Shown here piece after piece: positions 46,670-55,598 of a stretch of 64,000 nt of DNA (the stretch's first letter is position 1; each line of letters opens with the position of its first letter). A model generated the notes under the pieces. It made no database searches. It saw nothing but the letters and a program-made list of their open reading frames with translations, and had not been told where the DNA came from. Source of the DNA: Pseudomonas svalbardensis (GTDB taxonomy: Bacteria > Pseudomonadota > Gammaproteobacteria > Pseudomonadales > Pseudomonadaceae); the NCBI RefSeq assembly GCF_030053115.1, contig NZ_CP125619.1:5727001-5791000 (forward strand). Direction: 5' to 3'. The position numbers and the translations under genes are program-made.

Positions 46670-47800
46670 ATGAAAAGCAAAACAATTCGCCGCTGGTCCT
46701 TCGTCCATACCTGGACCAGCCTGATCTGCACCGTGTTCCTACTGATGCTCGCGCTGACCGGCCTGCCATTGATCTTCCATCACGAGATCGACCACTTGCT
46801 GGGCGATGCCGCTGAATTGAAGGAGATGCCGGCGGACACCCCGCTGCTGAATTTGCAGCAGTTGGTGCAGGCGGCTGAAAAGCATCGTCCCGGTGAGGTC
46901 ATGCAGTATTTCGGCTTCGATGAAGACGAGCCCAACGCCGCGATTACGATCATGGCGGCCACCGCCGGCACTGAACCGAATTCGTCTCACACCTTCATGC
47001 TCGACGCCCGCACCGGCGAAGCGCTGGAGATGCCGTCGGCCAATGGCGGCTTCATGATGATCATGTTGCGCCTGCACGTGGACATGTTCGCCGGTCTGCC
47101 GGGCAAGTTGCTGCTGGCGTTCATGGGCATTCTGTTCGTGGTGGCTATCGTGTCCGGGACGGTGTTGTACCTGCCGTTCATGCGGCGTTTGAAATTCGCC
47201 ACCGTGCGCCAGGACAAATCCACCCGCCTGCGTTGGCTCGATCTGCATAACCTGATCGGTGTGGTGACGCTGACCTGGGCCTTGGTGGTCGGCGTCACCG
47301 GCGTCATCAGCGCTTGCGCCGACCTGCTGATCGCCGCGTGGCGCAACGACAGCCTGAGCGCGATGGTCGCGCCGTACCGCGATGCGCCGCCACTGACAGA
47401 ACTGGCGCCCGCGACCCGCTTGCTCGACATCGCCAAGGAAGTCGCACCGGGCATGCAGCCGGACTTCATCGCCTTCCCCGGCACACGATTCTCCAGCGAA
47501 CACCATTACGCGGTGTTCATGAAAGGCAGCACCCACCTGACCTCGCACCTGCTGACACCGGTGCTGATCGACGCCAGTACCCTGCAAGTCACCGCCGTGG
47601 CCGAACGCCCGTGGTACATGGACGCCATGGGCATGTCTCAACCGTTGCACTTCGGTGATTACGGCGGCATGCCGATGAAGATCCTCTGGGCGATCCTGGA
47701 TGGGCTGACCATCATCGTCCTCGGTAGCGGGGTTTACCTGTGGGTGGTGCGGCGCAAGGCTGCGAAACCTGTGCTCGAGAACGCGGAGAGTCCAGCATGA
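46670..47800 (+). CDS. PepSY-associated membrane protein (PiuB-like, iron-linked)
   Basis: 376 residues with four main membrane helices (about 14-34, 145-165, 197-217, 338-357) and PepSY-like periplasmic segments between. The form RWSFVHTWTSLICTVFLLMLALTGLPLIFHHEID is typical of the PiuB/PepSY_TM family found beside siderophore receptors, where members are proposed to reduce ferric siderophores or pass electrons. Conserved histidines (H13, H36) could bind heme. It overlaps the next small gene by four bases. Confidence 0.87.
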   Translation: MKSKTIRRWSFVHTWTSLICTVFLLMLALTGLPLIFHHEIDHLLGDAAELKEMPADTPLLNLQQLVQAAEKHRPGEVMQYFGFDEDEPNAAITIMAATAGTEPNSSHTFMLDARTGEALEMPSANGGFMMIMLRLHVDMFAGLPGKLLLAFMGILFVVAIVSGTVLYLPFMRRLKFATVRQDKSTRLRWLDLHNLIGVVTLTWALVVGVTGVISACADLLIAAWRNDSLSAMVAPYRDAPPLTELAPATRLLDIAKEVAPGMQPDFIAFPGTRFSSEHHYAVFMKGSTHLTSHLLTPVLIDASTLQVTAVAERPWYMDAMGMSQPLHFGDYGGMPMKILWAILDGLTIIVLGSGVYLWVVRRKAAKPVLENAESPA

Positions 47801-47976
47801 GGCCGCGGCAGTCGAATTTCTGGAAGGTCTTTTCCACCCCCACGGTTATCGCCCTGCTCAGTGCCGCGGGGTTGTTTGCCGCGCTACTGGGCGATGGCGT
47901 GTGGGACGCATTGAGCTGGTTGGGCCTGGGCGTTCCCGCCGCCCTTGCCCTGCGCGGCCTGCTGCTACGCCGCTGA
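47797..47976 (+). CDS. small membrane protein, 59 aa, in the receptor operon
   Basis: MRPRQSNFWKVFSTPTVIALLSAAGLFAALLG... gives one or two hydrophobic helices. GGAG is eight bases before the ATG, and the start overlaps the PepSY gene stop (ATGA). Short proteins of this type often follow PepSY genes in Pseudomonas iron loci; function unknown. Confidence 0.8.
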   Translation: MRPRQSNFWKVFSTPTVIALLSAAGLFAALLGDGVWDALSWLGLGVPAALALRGLLLRR

Positions 47977-47998
47977 TCCAAATCGATTGGCGGACTCC

Positions 47999-48160
47999 TG
48001 TAGCAGCTGCCGAGCAGCGCGAGGCTGCGTCCGGCTGCGCAGCAGTCGTGAATCATGCGATCGAGTTGCTTCAGATAAATCGCGTTTGCCGGACTGCGGC
48101 CGCTGCGTCCGAACGCGGCCCGAGCCGAACGCAGCCTCGCGCTGCTCGGCAGCTGCTACA
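47999..48160. repeat. second-family inverted repeat after the small membrane gene
   Basis: 32-bp perfect arms (47999-48030, 48129-48160), core gctgccgagcagcgcgaggctgcg read as two pieces, around a 98-bp loop that itself contains further complementary GC tracts. Related to the element at 42236-42368. No gene seen in the 47.98-48.28 kb gap. Confidence 0.88.
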
Positions 48161-48278
48161 GGGCTACAGATCGCTGCAATCACACGACGACATCCGCTTT
48201 GGGTTCGATTGCCAACCGTTTGAGCTCCCGGATCCACGCGCTATGCTGCCCAGCACTCCCCCACTCCGAGACGCTGCC

Positions 48279-48908
48279 ATGTCCGCCCCCAGCATGACCC
48301 TGTTCCACAACCCGTTGTCGCCCTTCGTTCGCAAAGTCATGGTGCTGCTGCATGAAACCGGTCAACAGGACCGCGTGGCGCTGCAAGACTGCGTGCTCAC
48401 ACCGGTCAGCCCGGACCTGATACTCAACGAAGACAATCCGCTGGGTAAAATTCCGGCCTTGCGCCTGGCCGATGGCAACGTCATCCATGACAGCCGGGTG
48501 ATCCTTGATTACCTCGACCACCAGCACGTCGGCAACCCGCTGATACCGCGCGACGGCTCGGCCCGCTGGCGGCGCCTGACCCTGGCCTCCCTGGCCGACG
48601 GGATCATGGACGCTGCGGTGCTGATTCGTTATGAAGTCGCCCTGCGTGCCCCGGAAAAACACTGGGACACATGGCTCGATGGCCAGCGCGAGAAGATTCG
48701 TCGCGGCCTGGCATTGCTGGAAGTGGACGCGATTGCCGAGCTGACCAGCCATTTCGATGTGGCGGCGATCAGCGTTGCCTGTGCGTTGGGCTACCTGGAT
48801 TTGCGCCATCCGGATCTGGAATGGCGCACGACGAACCCGAAGCTGGCGAACTGGTACTTCGAGGTGAGTCAGCGGCCTTCAATGCTGGCGACTATGCCGA
48901 AGGTTTAG
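48279..48908 (+). CDS. glutathione S-transferase family protein
   Basis: 209 residues. An N-terminal thioredoxin-like domain (MTLFHNPLSPFVRKVMVLL, then NPLGKIPALRLADGNVIHDSRVILDYLD with the SNAIL-like cis-Pro and D-S motifs) precedes a helical C-terminal domain. The catalytic residue is probably S in NPLSPF. Substrate unknown. The start ATG 48279 lacks a clear Shine-Dalgarno. Confidence 0.88.
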   Translation: MSAPSMTLFHNPLSPFVRKVMVLLHETGQQDRVALQDCVLTPVSPDLILNEDNPLGKIPALRLADGNVIHDSRVILDYLDHQHVGNPLIPRDGSARWRRLTLASLADGIMDAAVLIRYEVALRAPEKHWDTWLDGQREKIRRGLALLEVDAIAELTSHFDVAAISVACALGYLDLRHPDLEWRTTNPKLANWYFEVSQRPSMLATMPKV

Positions 48909-48932
48909 AACTTCGCTGGCTGTCAGGGCCTC

Positions 48933-49024
48933 TTCGCGAGCAGGCTCGCTCCCACATTTGATCTTCGATTTGCACAAGCCCTGTGTTCACTGGAGATCCC
49001 TTGTGGGAGCGAGCCTGCTCGCGA
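48933..49024. repeat. REPIN between convergent GST and creD
   Basis: 24-bp inverted arms (48933-48956, 49012-49024 continuing the same REP core) of the main type, between two convergent gene ends. Confidence 0.9.
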
Positions 49025-49118
49025 TGGCACCACACCGGATCTAACGGAAACAACACCGCAATCCGCGTCGCCAACACCTCTCCCTCCCGCTGATCCTCGC
49101 GCAACCCCAACGACCGGC

Positions 49119-50501
49119 TCATTCCACCGCTCCCATATCAAACACCAACGGCTTCGCCGACTTCTGCCCAATCCCATACCAGTCCAGCTTGCGGGTCAGC
49201 ACCATAAACACGCCCAACAACCCGAACAACAGCAGCGAACCCATCAACAACGCGTAATCCTCTGCACTGAGCAAGCCATAGAGCAAGCCATAGAGCAAGC
49301 CATACAACGCCGCCAATCCCGCCGAAAAACTCAAGCCGTGACGCACGCTGCGCAGTACATGGCAGACATAAAAACCGATCAACAACACACAGCCGCCCGC
49401 CGACAGCAGGTACGCCAGGGCAAAGCCGATGTGCTCGGACAGCGACAGCAACAGCAGATAGAAAAACGCCAGGGCCACGCCCACCAGCGCGTATTGCACC
49501 GGGTGTACCGCGAGGCTTTTCAGCACTTCGAAGAGGAAGAAACCGGCGAAGGTTAGGACGATAAACAGCAACGCATACTTGATTGCCCGATCGCTCTTCA
49601 GGTACTGATCCACCGGGTCGATGAAGCTCACCCCGAAACTGCGGCCGGTATAGGCTTCGCAACCGCCGCCGGACACACAGCTGCTCAAGGCCTCTTGCAA
49701 ATTGGTGGAGAAAAACGAGGTCTGCCAGTTGGCGGTGAAACCCTGATCGCTGACTTCACGCTGGGCCGGCAGGTAGTTGCCGATGAAACTCGGATGCGGC
49801 CAATTGGCGGCCAGCGAAACCTTGCTGGTCTTGCCCACCGGAAGAATCTGCAACTGGCCAGTGCCTTGCAGTCGCAGGTCGAAACCGAAGGCCAATTCCG
49901 TGGCTTGCTTCGCGTCGAGCGCCGGCAGGGTGACATGCACGCCCTCCCCCAACCAGCCCACCTGACTACCGGGGACGAAGTCGAGTTTCTGGCCATTGAG
50001 TTCGAGTTTCAGAGCGTTTTCGATGCCGCGAATATCGCTGATCCCGACCGCCAAAAACGGCTGGTCGAACTGGTAATCGGCGAAATCGTCCTTGATACCC
50101 AATTGAGCCGGGAGCGAGAAATGCCCGCTGATGCGGTTGTCCGCATGAAATAGACGCGCCTCATAAATGCCCCGGGACCGCAGTTCAGTCTGGACCTGCC
50201 CGTCGAGTTCGAAGCGTTCCGGGAGGAAATACAAACGGCCGCGCTCTTCACCCACTTCCTGGTAACGCTCGTTGGTTTTCTCGTTGAGCTTCCAGGTGCG
50301 CACCACTTTGCGATACGGCACCACCATCAGCGGCCCGCTGAGTTGCTGGCTGTAGCTGGAACTGCGGGCGATGTCTTCGAGAACACCGTCGCGCAGTTGC
50401 TGGCGGTCCTGGATCACGCCGTTAATCATCAGGAGCGGGATCAGCAACAACAGAATCAGAAGGGCAATTGCCCCGAGTTTTATGGTCAGGCTGCGGTTCA
50501 T
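49119..50501 (-). CDS. creD: CreD inner-membrane protein
   Basis: 460 residues: an N-terminal membrane helix (about 9-27), a large periplasmic domain, and five or six helices in the last 150 residues. The family is induced by CreBC and affects envelope integrity and beta-lactam response. A YGLL unit occurs three times in a row because the gene holds three copies of a 12-bp unit (49269-49304). No TTCAC-type cre-tag is seen in the upstream gap, which instead holds a MITE-like repeat. Confidence 0.9.
   Translation of the reverse strand: MNRSLTIKLGAIALLILLLLIPLLMINGVIQDRQQLRDGVLEDIARSSSYSQQLSGPLMVVPYRKVVRTWKLNEKTNERYQEVGEERGRLYFLPERFELDGQVQTELRSRGIYEARLFHADNRISGHFSLPAQLGIKDDFADYQFDQPFLAVGISDIRGIENALKLELNGQKLDFVPGSQVGWLGEGVHVTLPALDAKQATELAFGFDLRLQGTGQLQILPVGKTSKVSLAANWPHPSFIGNYLPAQREVSDQGFTANWQTSFFSTNLQEALSSCVSGGGCEAYTGRSFGVSFIDPVDQYLKSDRAIKYALLFIVLTFAGFFLFEVLKSLAVHPVQYALVGVALAFFYLLLLSLSEHIGFALAYLLSAGGCVLLIGFYVCHVLRSVRHGLSFSAGLAALYGLLYGLLYGLLSAEDYALLMGSLLLFGLLGVFMVLTRKLDWYGIGQKSAKPLVFDMGAVE
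49269..49304. repeat. three perfect tandem copies of a 12-bp unit within creD
   Basis: Unit GAGCAAGCCATA three times, in frame. Slippage would add or remove four residues in a membrane helix without breaking the frame. Confidence 0.9.
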
Positions 50502-50598
50502 GGGACTCTCCCTGTTTGGATGGGGAGAGTCTGGGATTTGTATGTGGAGGGTGTGTGGGAGGAATGTGGAGACTTTGTGGAGAGTGTTTCAGCGGGGA

Positions 50599-50771
50599 GA
50601 ACCACCCCTCACCCTAGCCCTCTCCCCAAGGGGTAGAGGGGACTGACCGATGTGTTATGTAGAAAATTGGCGACCTGAGATATCAAGTCGAACTCAGGAT
50701 TTGAAAACCATGGAGATCGGCTCCCTTTCCCCTCTCCCCTCTGGGGAGAGGGTTGGGGTGAGGGGTGGTTC
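50599..50771. repeat. MITE-like repeat, copy 1
   Basis: 173 bp bounded by inverted ends aaccacccctcaccc / gggtgaggggtggtt. It contains the shared inner blocks AGATCGGCTCCCTTTCCCC and a CTGAG.../...CTCAG inverted segment. Its edge touches the creC stop codon. Two further copies are at 56.27 and 58.82 kb. Confidence 0.93.
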
Positions 50772-52192
50772 TAAGCAGGTATACGCAATTTGACTTGAAC
50801 ACCGCCGTCAACATTGCCGATGTTCAATGACCCACCATGCAACTTCACCACCTCTTCAACAAAATTCAGCCCCAACCCCGTGCTCTTGCGCCCGCTGTCC
50901 GGCCGCGGCAGTGAGTAAAAGCGCTCGCTCAATCGCGGCAGCGCATAGTCGGGAATCGCTTCTGCCTGGTTAAACAGCCTGAACTCAACTTGCTCCCCAA
51001 TACGCTCGGCACTGAATTGCAACAAACCCTGAGCCGGGGTGAAATCCAAAGCGTTCTCCAGCAGATTGCCCAGCGCCTGACGCAACAGGAACGGTTCACC
51101 GGTCAGCACCAGATCCGCGGCAATGGTTTGTTCCACGCGCAACTGCTTGCCTTCGATGCGCGCCGCCTGAGCGCTCAGCAATTCATCCACCAACTTCGCC
51201 AGCGGCACCGCCACCCGCTCTTCCAGCCCTTGGCGTTGCTCGACCAGGGCCAGATTCAACAGGCGCTCGATCAACTGCTGCATCCGCGCGCTTTCGCTGT
51301 CGATGTTGCTGACAAAACGCTGCTGCTGGGCCAGCGGCATCTCGCCTTGCAGCAACTCTGCCGCACCGCGAATCGCCGCCAGCGGGCTTTTCAGTTCGTG
51401 GGTCAAGGTGTGCACGTAACGCTCGACGTAGGCTTTGCCTTCGAGCTGCGTGCGCATCTGCTCCACCGCCGTCGCCAGTAGTTCCAGCTCGCCGCCACGG
51501 TAGTGCGGAACCTCGACCCGCCGGCCTTCACTGACTGCCTGAGCGTAAGCAGTCAGCCGTCGCAGCGCAGCGCTCAACCACCACGACAACAACGCGCCGA
51601 ACAGCAGACCGAGGCCGATCAGCCCGGCGCCCCAGGCAAGCAATCGCCGTTCAGTGCGATCAACGTATGGCTGCAACGAGCTGTTGGGTTTGGCGACGGT
51701 AACCACGCCGATAATCTGGCCGTTGTCGCGAATCGGGGCGCCGACGTGCATCACTGAGGAGTTCGGATCGTCCGGATCGCTGCGGCTGGAACGAGCGCCG
51801 TATTCGCCCCGCAGGGTCAGTAAAACGTCGTTCCAGCGCGAGTAATCCTGCCCCACTGCCACACCGCTCGAATCCAGCACCACAACGCCCTTGGCATCGG
51901 TGACGTAGATCCGGTGGTTGACCTGATTCTTCGGCAATCCCCAGATGTTCGCCTTCGGTTGCCGTTCGCCATATGCCTTGAGCAGCGCGGGCCAGCGGTT
52001 CTGGTTCAGGGTGCCGGCCTTGAAGTCGTCGCGCAGGATTTCGGCCATGAGATTGGCGGTGTCGACCAGCGTTTCTTCGGTGGACTGGCGCACGCCGGGA
52101 CGGATTTCTTCCATCACGGTGTTCAGCACGAAGTAACCGGTCAGGCCGATAAACAGCACATAGACCAGAAAAATCCGAATCCCCAGAGGCAT
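50771..52192 (-). CDS. creC: sensor histidine kinase CreC
   Basis: 473 residues. Two membrane helices (about 5-25 and 185-205) flank a periplasmic sensor part, followed by HAMP-like linker, HisKA with THELKSPLAAIRG (phospho-histidine near 265) and HATPase with N, G1 and G2 boxes (LGNLLENALDF, STGLGLNFVEEVVKLHGG). It responds to carbon and envelope conditions and phosphorylates CreB. It overlaps creB by one base (TGATG-type). The stop codon is at the edge of the MITE-like repeat. Confidence 0.93.
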   Translation of the reverse strand: MPLGIRIFLVYVLFIGLTGYFVLNTVMEEIRPGVRQSTEETLVDTANLMAEILRDDFKAGTLNQNRWPALLKAYGERQPKANIWGLPKNQVNHRIYVTDAKGVVVLDSSGVAVGQDYSRWNDVLLTLRGEYGARSSRSDPDDPNSSVMHVGAPIRDNGQIIGVVTVAKPNSSLQPYVDRTERRLLAWGAGLIGLGLLFGALLSWWLSAALRRLTAYAQAVSEGRRVEVPHYRGGELELLATAVEQMRTQLEGKAYVERYVHTLTHELKSPLAAIRGAAELLQGEMPLAQQQRFVSNIDSESARMQQLIERLLNLALVEQRQGLEERVAVPLAKLVDELLSAQAARIEGKQLRVEQTIAADLVLTGEPFLLRQALGNLLENALDFTPAQGLLQFSAERIGEQVEFRLFNQAEAIPDYALPRLSERFYSLPRPDSGRKSTGLGLNFVEEVVKLHGGSLNIGNVDGGVQVKLRIPA

Positions 52193-52872
52193 CAGCTACG
52201 CCCCGGACTGTAGCTGTAACCGAGGCCGCGATGGGTCTGGATCGGTTCCGCGTCGGCTTCCACCTGGCGTAATTTGGCGCGCACGCTCTTGATGTGGCTG
52301 TCGATGCTGCGCTCGTACCCGGCATCGGCGGCGACGCCCAGCGCATCGAGCAATTGCTCGCGACTGAAGACGCGTTCGGGTTGATCCAGCAGGCATTGCA
52401 GCAGGCGGAACTCATGGCGGGTCAGGGTTAGAATCTGACCGCGATAGCTGATCTGCACCCGTTCGCTGTGAATGCGAAACAGCGCCGATGACACCTCGGC
52501 GGTCGCTCGCGGCGTCATGCGTTTGAGAATCGCCCGGACCCGCGCCGCCACCTCCCTTGGGCTGAACGGCTTGACCACGTAATCGTCGGCACCGATTTCC
52601 AGGCCCACGACGCGATCGATTTCGGCATCACGGGCGCTGAGAAAGATCACCGGCACTTCGCTGAAACGCCGCAATTGCTTGCAGGTCTCGAAGCCGCTGA
52701 TGTCTGGCAGACCAATGTCGAGAATGATCAGATCGGCCGGGGTCTGGCGCTGATGTTCAAGCGCAGCGGCGCCAAGGCAAAGCCAGGTGGTGGTGAAGCC
52801 CTCGCCCTGCAAGGCGAAAATCAGGGTGTCGGCAATCGCCGCTTCGTCTTCGACAATCAGGATATGAGGCAT
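52192..52872 (-). CDS. creB: response regulator CreB (OmpR family)
   Basis: 226 residues. A receiver domain with D52 in LIILDIGLPD and K in DDYVVKPFS is followed by a winged-helix DNA-binding domain (LTRHEFRLLQCLLDQPERVFSREQLLDAL ... SIDSHIKSVRAKLR). First gene of creB-creC, with creD beyond the repeat. Known targets carry TTCAC-N6-TTCAC tags. Confidence 0.93.
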   Translation of the reverse strand: MPHILIVEDEAAIADTLIFALQGEGFTTTWLCLGAAALEHQRQTPADLIILDIGLPDISGFETCKQLRRFSEVPVIFLSARDAEIDRVVGLEIGADDYVVKPFSPREVAARVRAILKRMTPRATAEVSSALFRIHSERVQISYRGQILTLTRHEFRLLQCLLDQPERVFSREQLLDALGVAADAGYERSIDSHIKSVRAKLRQVEADAEPIQTHRGLGYSYSPGRS

Positions 52873-52946
52873 GGCGTCCGAGCCCGGGAGTTAAGTGGGC
52901 GAACGGTGCCCCAAGGCTCACGTCACGTCAATGAGACCACTTGAAA

Positions 52947-53453
52947 TCAGCAGTCGGGTTTGGCCGCCGTGAAGCGCCGTGCCGGGTTCACCGCCGCGCC
53001 GAACTCACGCAAGGCTTTGGCGCCGATCAACAATGGGTAGTTGAAGCTGCTGCGGTCGGTGAGGTTGACCTCCACGGTGCGCTTGACGTTGCCCAGGCAC
53101 AGTTCCAGATCGACCACCGGACGCTTGGTGGGTTCGACCGCTTCGTTGTCGTCCTCGTCTTCTTCGGAGCGGGTCTTGATCTTGCTGATCCGCGCGACCT
53201 TGTGTTCGTAGACCTTGTTGCTCGCGCCTTTGGTGGCGAGGCGGAAACGCACCCACTCGTCACCATCGCGGGTGAAGGTTTCGATGTCTTTGGCCGACAG
53301 CGACGCCGTCAGGGCACCGGTGTCCATTTTGGCCTTGAGCACTTCACCGCCGATTTCCGGCAGCGCGATGTATTCGTAGCGCCCGTACAGGGTCGGCTCA
53401 GCGGCCAGAACCGGCAGGGCCACGAGGGAAAGCAGTGCAAGGAGGGATTTCAC
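52947..53453 (-). CDS. retropepsin-like aspartic protease family protein (PF05618 type)
   Basis: 168 residues with a signal peptide (about 1-18). The AKMDTGALTASLSA motif (D44-T-G) is the active-site signature of the bacterial retropepsin-like family often annotated as ATP-dependent zinc protease. LLIGAKALREFG is the second conserved strand. An acidic insert (RSEEDEDDNE) lies in the middle. Expected in the periplasm. It is upstream of creB on the same strand with a 74-bp gap, so it may be read with the cre genes. Confidence 0.85.
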   Translation of the reverse strand: MKSLLALLSLVALPVLAAEPTLYGRYEYIALPEIGGEVLKAKMDTGALTASLSAKDIETFTRDGDEWVRFRLATKGASNKVYEHKVARISKIKTRSEEDEDDNEAVEPTKRPVVDLELCLGNVKRTVEVNLTDRSSFNYPLLIGAKALREFGAAVNPARRFTAAKPDC

Positions 53454-53551
53454 GTATTGGGCTTCCTTGAGAAGTGGACAGCGGGATTTTAGACCGTTGT
53501 GGAGTTGATCGTTCCCACAAGGCTAACGATCCCAAGGTGAAACATTCGTCG

Positions 53552-54103
53552 TCAACTACCGGTGCCGGCGCCCCAGATCCCGCCCAGGTTAGTCAGCAGC
53601 GAACCGCCGACACCCTGCTGACCGAAAAATTGCAGAAGCACAGGGGCAAACAGGCCGATCATGCCAGTGTCCATGCCCAATGCGCTGAAGGCACTGTTCA
53701 GGTCGTTGATGTTATTCACGTTGCCCAAGGCGTTGTCCAGTCCTGCCGCTGTACCGGACGAGCCAAGCAAGCCGCTGAGAACAGCCAACTCACCACCGCC
53801 GGACAGTTTGTCGATCCCCGGTACGCTTTTGGCCAACTCTGAATAGTCGGTCGAACTCAACTGATTCTTGGCCAGCCCGAGCATCGCCCCGGTGCCGCCA
53901 ATGGCTTGTTGTGGTGTCACATTCAATTGGCTGAGCGCACTCAGCAGACCGGCCGTCTGCGAGGTCGGCGCGGCCGCGGCGGCGTCATCGCCCTGCGTGC
54001 CGGAGAGGGCATTGGCCGCATCGAACAGGCTGAACTGAGCAAAGACCGGACTGGCCGCCAGACACATCAGCGAAGTCAGTGCAAAACCACGTGAAATCTT
54101 CAT
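53552..54103 (-). CDS. DUF2780-family secreted protein
   Basis: 183 residues with a signal peptide (MKISRGFALTSLMCLAASPVFA) and a Gly/Ser/Leu/Asn-rich helical body (SGLLGSSGTAAGLDNALGNVNNIND) as in DUF2780 (VcgC/VcgE). No enzyme motif. It is divergent from the fasciclin gene across 215 bp. Function unknown. Confidence 0.8.
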   Translation of the reverse strand: MKISRGFALTSLMCLAASPVFAQFSLFDAANALSGTQGDDAAAAAPTSQTAGLLSALSQLNVTPQQAIGGTGAMLGLAKNQLSSTDYSELAKSVPGIDKLSGGGELAVLSGLLGSSGTAAGLDNALGNVNNINDLNSAFSALGMDTGMIGLFAPVLLQFFGQQGVGGSLLTNLGGIWGAGTGS

Positions 54104-54238
54104 TCAGACATCCTCATGTGCCATGAAAACCGCCCGGCAATGGGCGGCGAAAAACCGTGTGTTGGACTGGCATCCCAGGGGAATGTTCCGAGTCTTGGCG
54201 AGCCCCCGACGAACAGTCGAAAAATAATTGACCGGCGC

Positions 54239-54267
54239 TGCATCCAGTCTGGCCCCGCCCGCGTATA
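54239..54267 (+). promoter_or_regulatory. candidate ECF-type promoter before the fasciclin gene
   Basis: GCATCC then CGTATA with 16 bp between, about 52 bp before the start codon. Proposed only because an ECF sigma factor gene lies immediately downstream; no second copy was found in the window. Confidence 0.3.
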
Positions 54268-54318
54268 TCGAGCACGGACAGACATTCCTGGCCGATTCCC
54301 TGCACGAGGATCATCACC

Positions 54319-54909
54319 ATGAAACGCACTTCGATCAAAACGCCGTTGATTGCCAGCCTGCTGACGCTGGCCCTTGGCGGCGGATTCGTCCTGAACACCG
54401 TGCAAGCGGCAGACACGAGCCACGCGGTCATCGTCGGCGGCCAGAGCATGATGCCGAGCAAAGACATCATCGATAACGCAGTGAACTCCGCCGACCACAC
54501 CACCCTGGTCGCCGCCGTGAAAGCCGCTGGCCTGGTGGATACCCTCAAGGGCAAAGGACCGTTCACCGTGTTCGCCCCGGTCAACTCGGCCTTCGCTGCG
54601 CTGCCGGCCGGGACTGTCGATAGCCTGCTCAAACCCGCCAACAAGGCGACCCTGACTCACATCCTCACCTACCACGTCGTCGCCGGGAAACTCGACATGA
54701 TGACCCTGGCCGAGAAGATCAAGGCTGGTGGCGGCAAGGCCGAACTGACCACCGTCGCTGGCGGCAAGTTGTGGGCGATGATGAACGGCCCGCACAACAT
54801 CACCATCAAGGATGAAAAAGGTGACGTCGCCGACATCACCACTTATGACGTGTACCAGTCCAACGGCGTGATTCAGGTCATCGACAAAGTACTGATGCCG
54901 AAAAGCTGA
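54319..54909 (+). CDS. fasciclin-domain secreted protein
   Basis: 196 residues: a signal peptide (about 1-31, ending VQAAD) and one fasciclin (FAS1) domain with the H1 and H2 boxes (PFTVFAPVNSAFAALPAGT and NGVIQVIDKVLMP) and YHVVAGKL. FAS1 domains mediate adhesion or extracellular contacts. AGGA precedes ATG 54319. It lies just upstream of an ECF sigma and RskA-type anti-sigma pair, which suggests that it is the regulated product. Confidence 0.92.
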   Translation: MKRTSIKTPLIASLLTLALGGGFVLNTVQAADTSHAVIVGGQSMMPSKDIIDNAVNSADHTTLVAAVKAAGLVDTLKGKGPFTVFAPVNSAFAALPAGTVDSLLKPANKATLTHILTYHVVAGKLDMMTLAEKIKAGGGKAELTTVAGGKLWAMMNGPHNITIKDEKGDVADITTYDVYQSNGVIQVIDKVLMPKS

Positions 54910-54914
54910 AGGAT

Positions 54915-54947
54915 GCCGCCGGCCCTGCGCATCAGGGTCGGCGGTTT
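54915..54947 (+). terminator. hairpin between the fasciclin and sigma genes
   Basis: Imperfect stem CCGCCG-CCCT/AGGG-CGGCGG with a TTT tail, six bases after the fasciclin stop. It would favour production of the fasciclin protein over the sigma factor. Confidence 0.6.
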
Positions 54948-54962
54948 CCGAGGTGGCCGCCC

Positions 54963-55598
54963 GTGAATGGAATAACCGCGCCCCGTGAACTAACCTCTGC
55001 CTGCAACCGACACCTCAAGCAGCCCACCTCGATTGCCTGGAGAACTGCCATTCCCATCGCCGACGCCGATCAGCTCAGGCAGCTTCTGGCCCAGTGCTCA
55101 CTGGGCGACCGCCGCGCTTTCGAGACGCTTTACCGCAGCGTCGGCCCACGGCTGCATGGCGTAGCGCTGCGCTTCATGGGGCGGCCGGATCTGGCTGAAG
55201 AAGTGTTGCAGGAAAGCTTCGTGCGCATCTGGAACAACGCCTCGCGCTATGAGGCGCACCTGTCGGCGCCGCTGACCTGGATGATCAACATCACCCGCAA
55301 TCAGGCCATCGATCAGTTGCGCAAACACCGCGACCGGCCGTTGAGCGACCTTGAAGAACAGGCGCTGGAGGATGAAAGTCCTTCGGCCCACGAACAGCTC
55401 AGCAGTGCCCGTGAGGCCCGCGCCTTGAACCGGTGCCTGGAAAGCCTTGAAGGCATGCAGCGTCAATCGATCACCGTCGCTTACTTTCAGGGGTTGTCGT
55501 GTTCCGAACTGGCCGAACACCTGGCCGCGCCGCTGGGCTCGGTGAAATCCTGGATCCGCCGCGGTATGGAGCGACTGCGCAGGTGCCTTGAATCATGA
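54963..55598 (+). CDS. ECF sigma factor (SigK/RpoE-like)
   Basis: 211 residues. Region 2 (RAFETLYRSVGPRLHGVALRFMGRPDLAEEVLQESFVRIWNN) and region 4 (QRQSITVAYFQGLSCSELAEHLAAPLGSVKSWIRRGMERL) are intact. The start is GTG 54963, with GAGG nine bases upstream. About 30 residues precede region 2. The RskA-type anti-sigma gene overlaps its 3' end by four bases. Confidence 0.9.
   Translation: MNGITAPRELTSACNRHLKQPTSIAWRTAIPIADADQLRQLLAQCSLGDRRAFETLYRSVGPRLHGVALRFMGRPDLAEEVLQESFVRIWNNASRYEAHLSAPLTWMINITRNQAIDQLRKHRDRPLSDLEEQALEDESPSAHEQLSSAREARALNRCLESLEGMQRQSITVAYFQGLSCSELAEHLAAPLGSVKSWIRRGMERLRRCLES

Noticed and set aside
50502..50770. TTCAC-N6-TTCAC cre-tag before creD
   Set aside because: No such repeat on either strand; the gap is mostly the MITE-like repeat.
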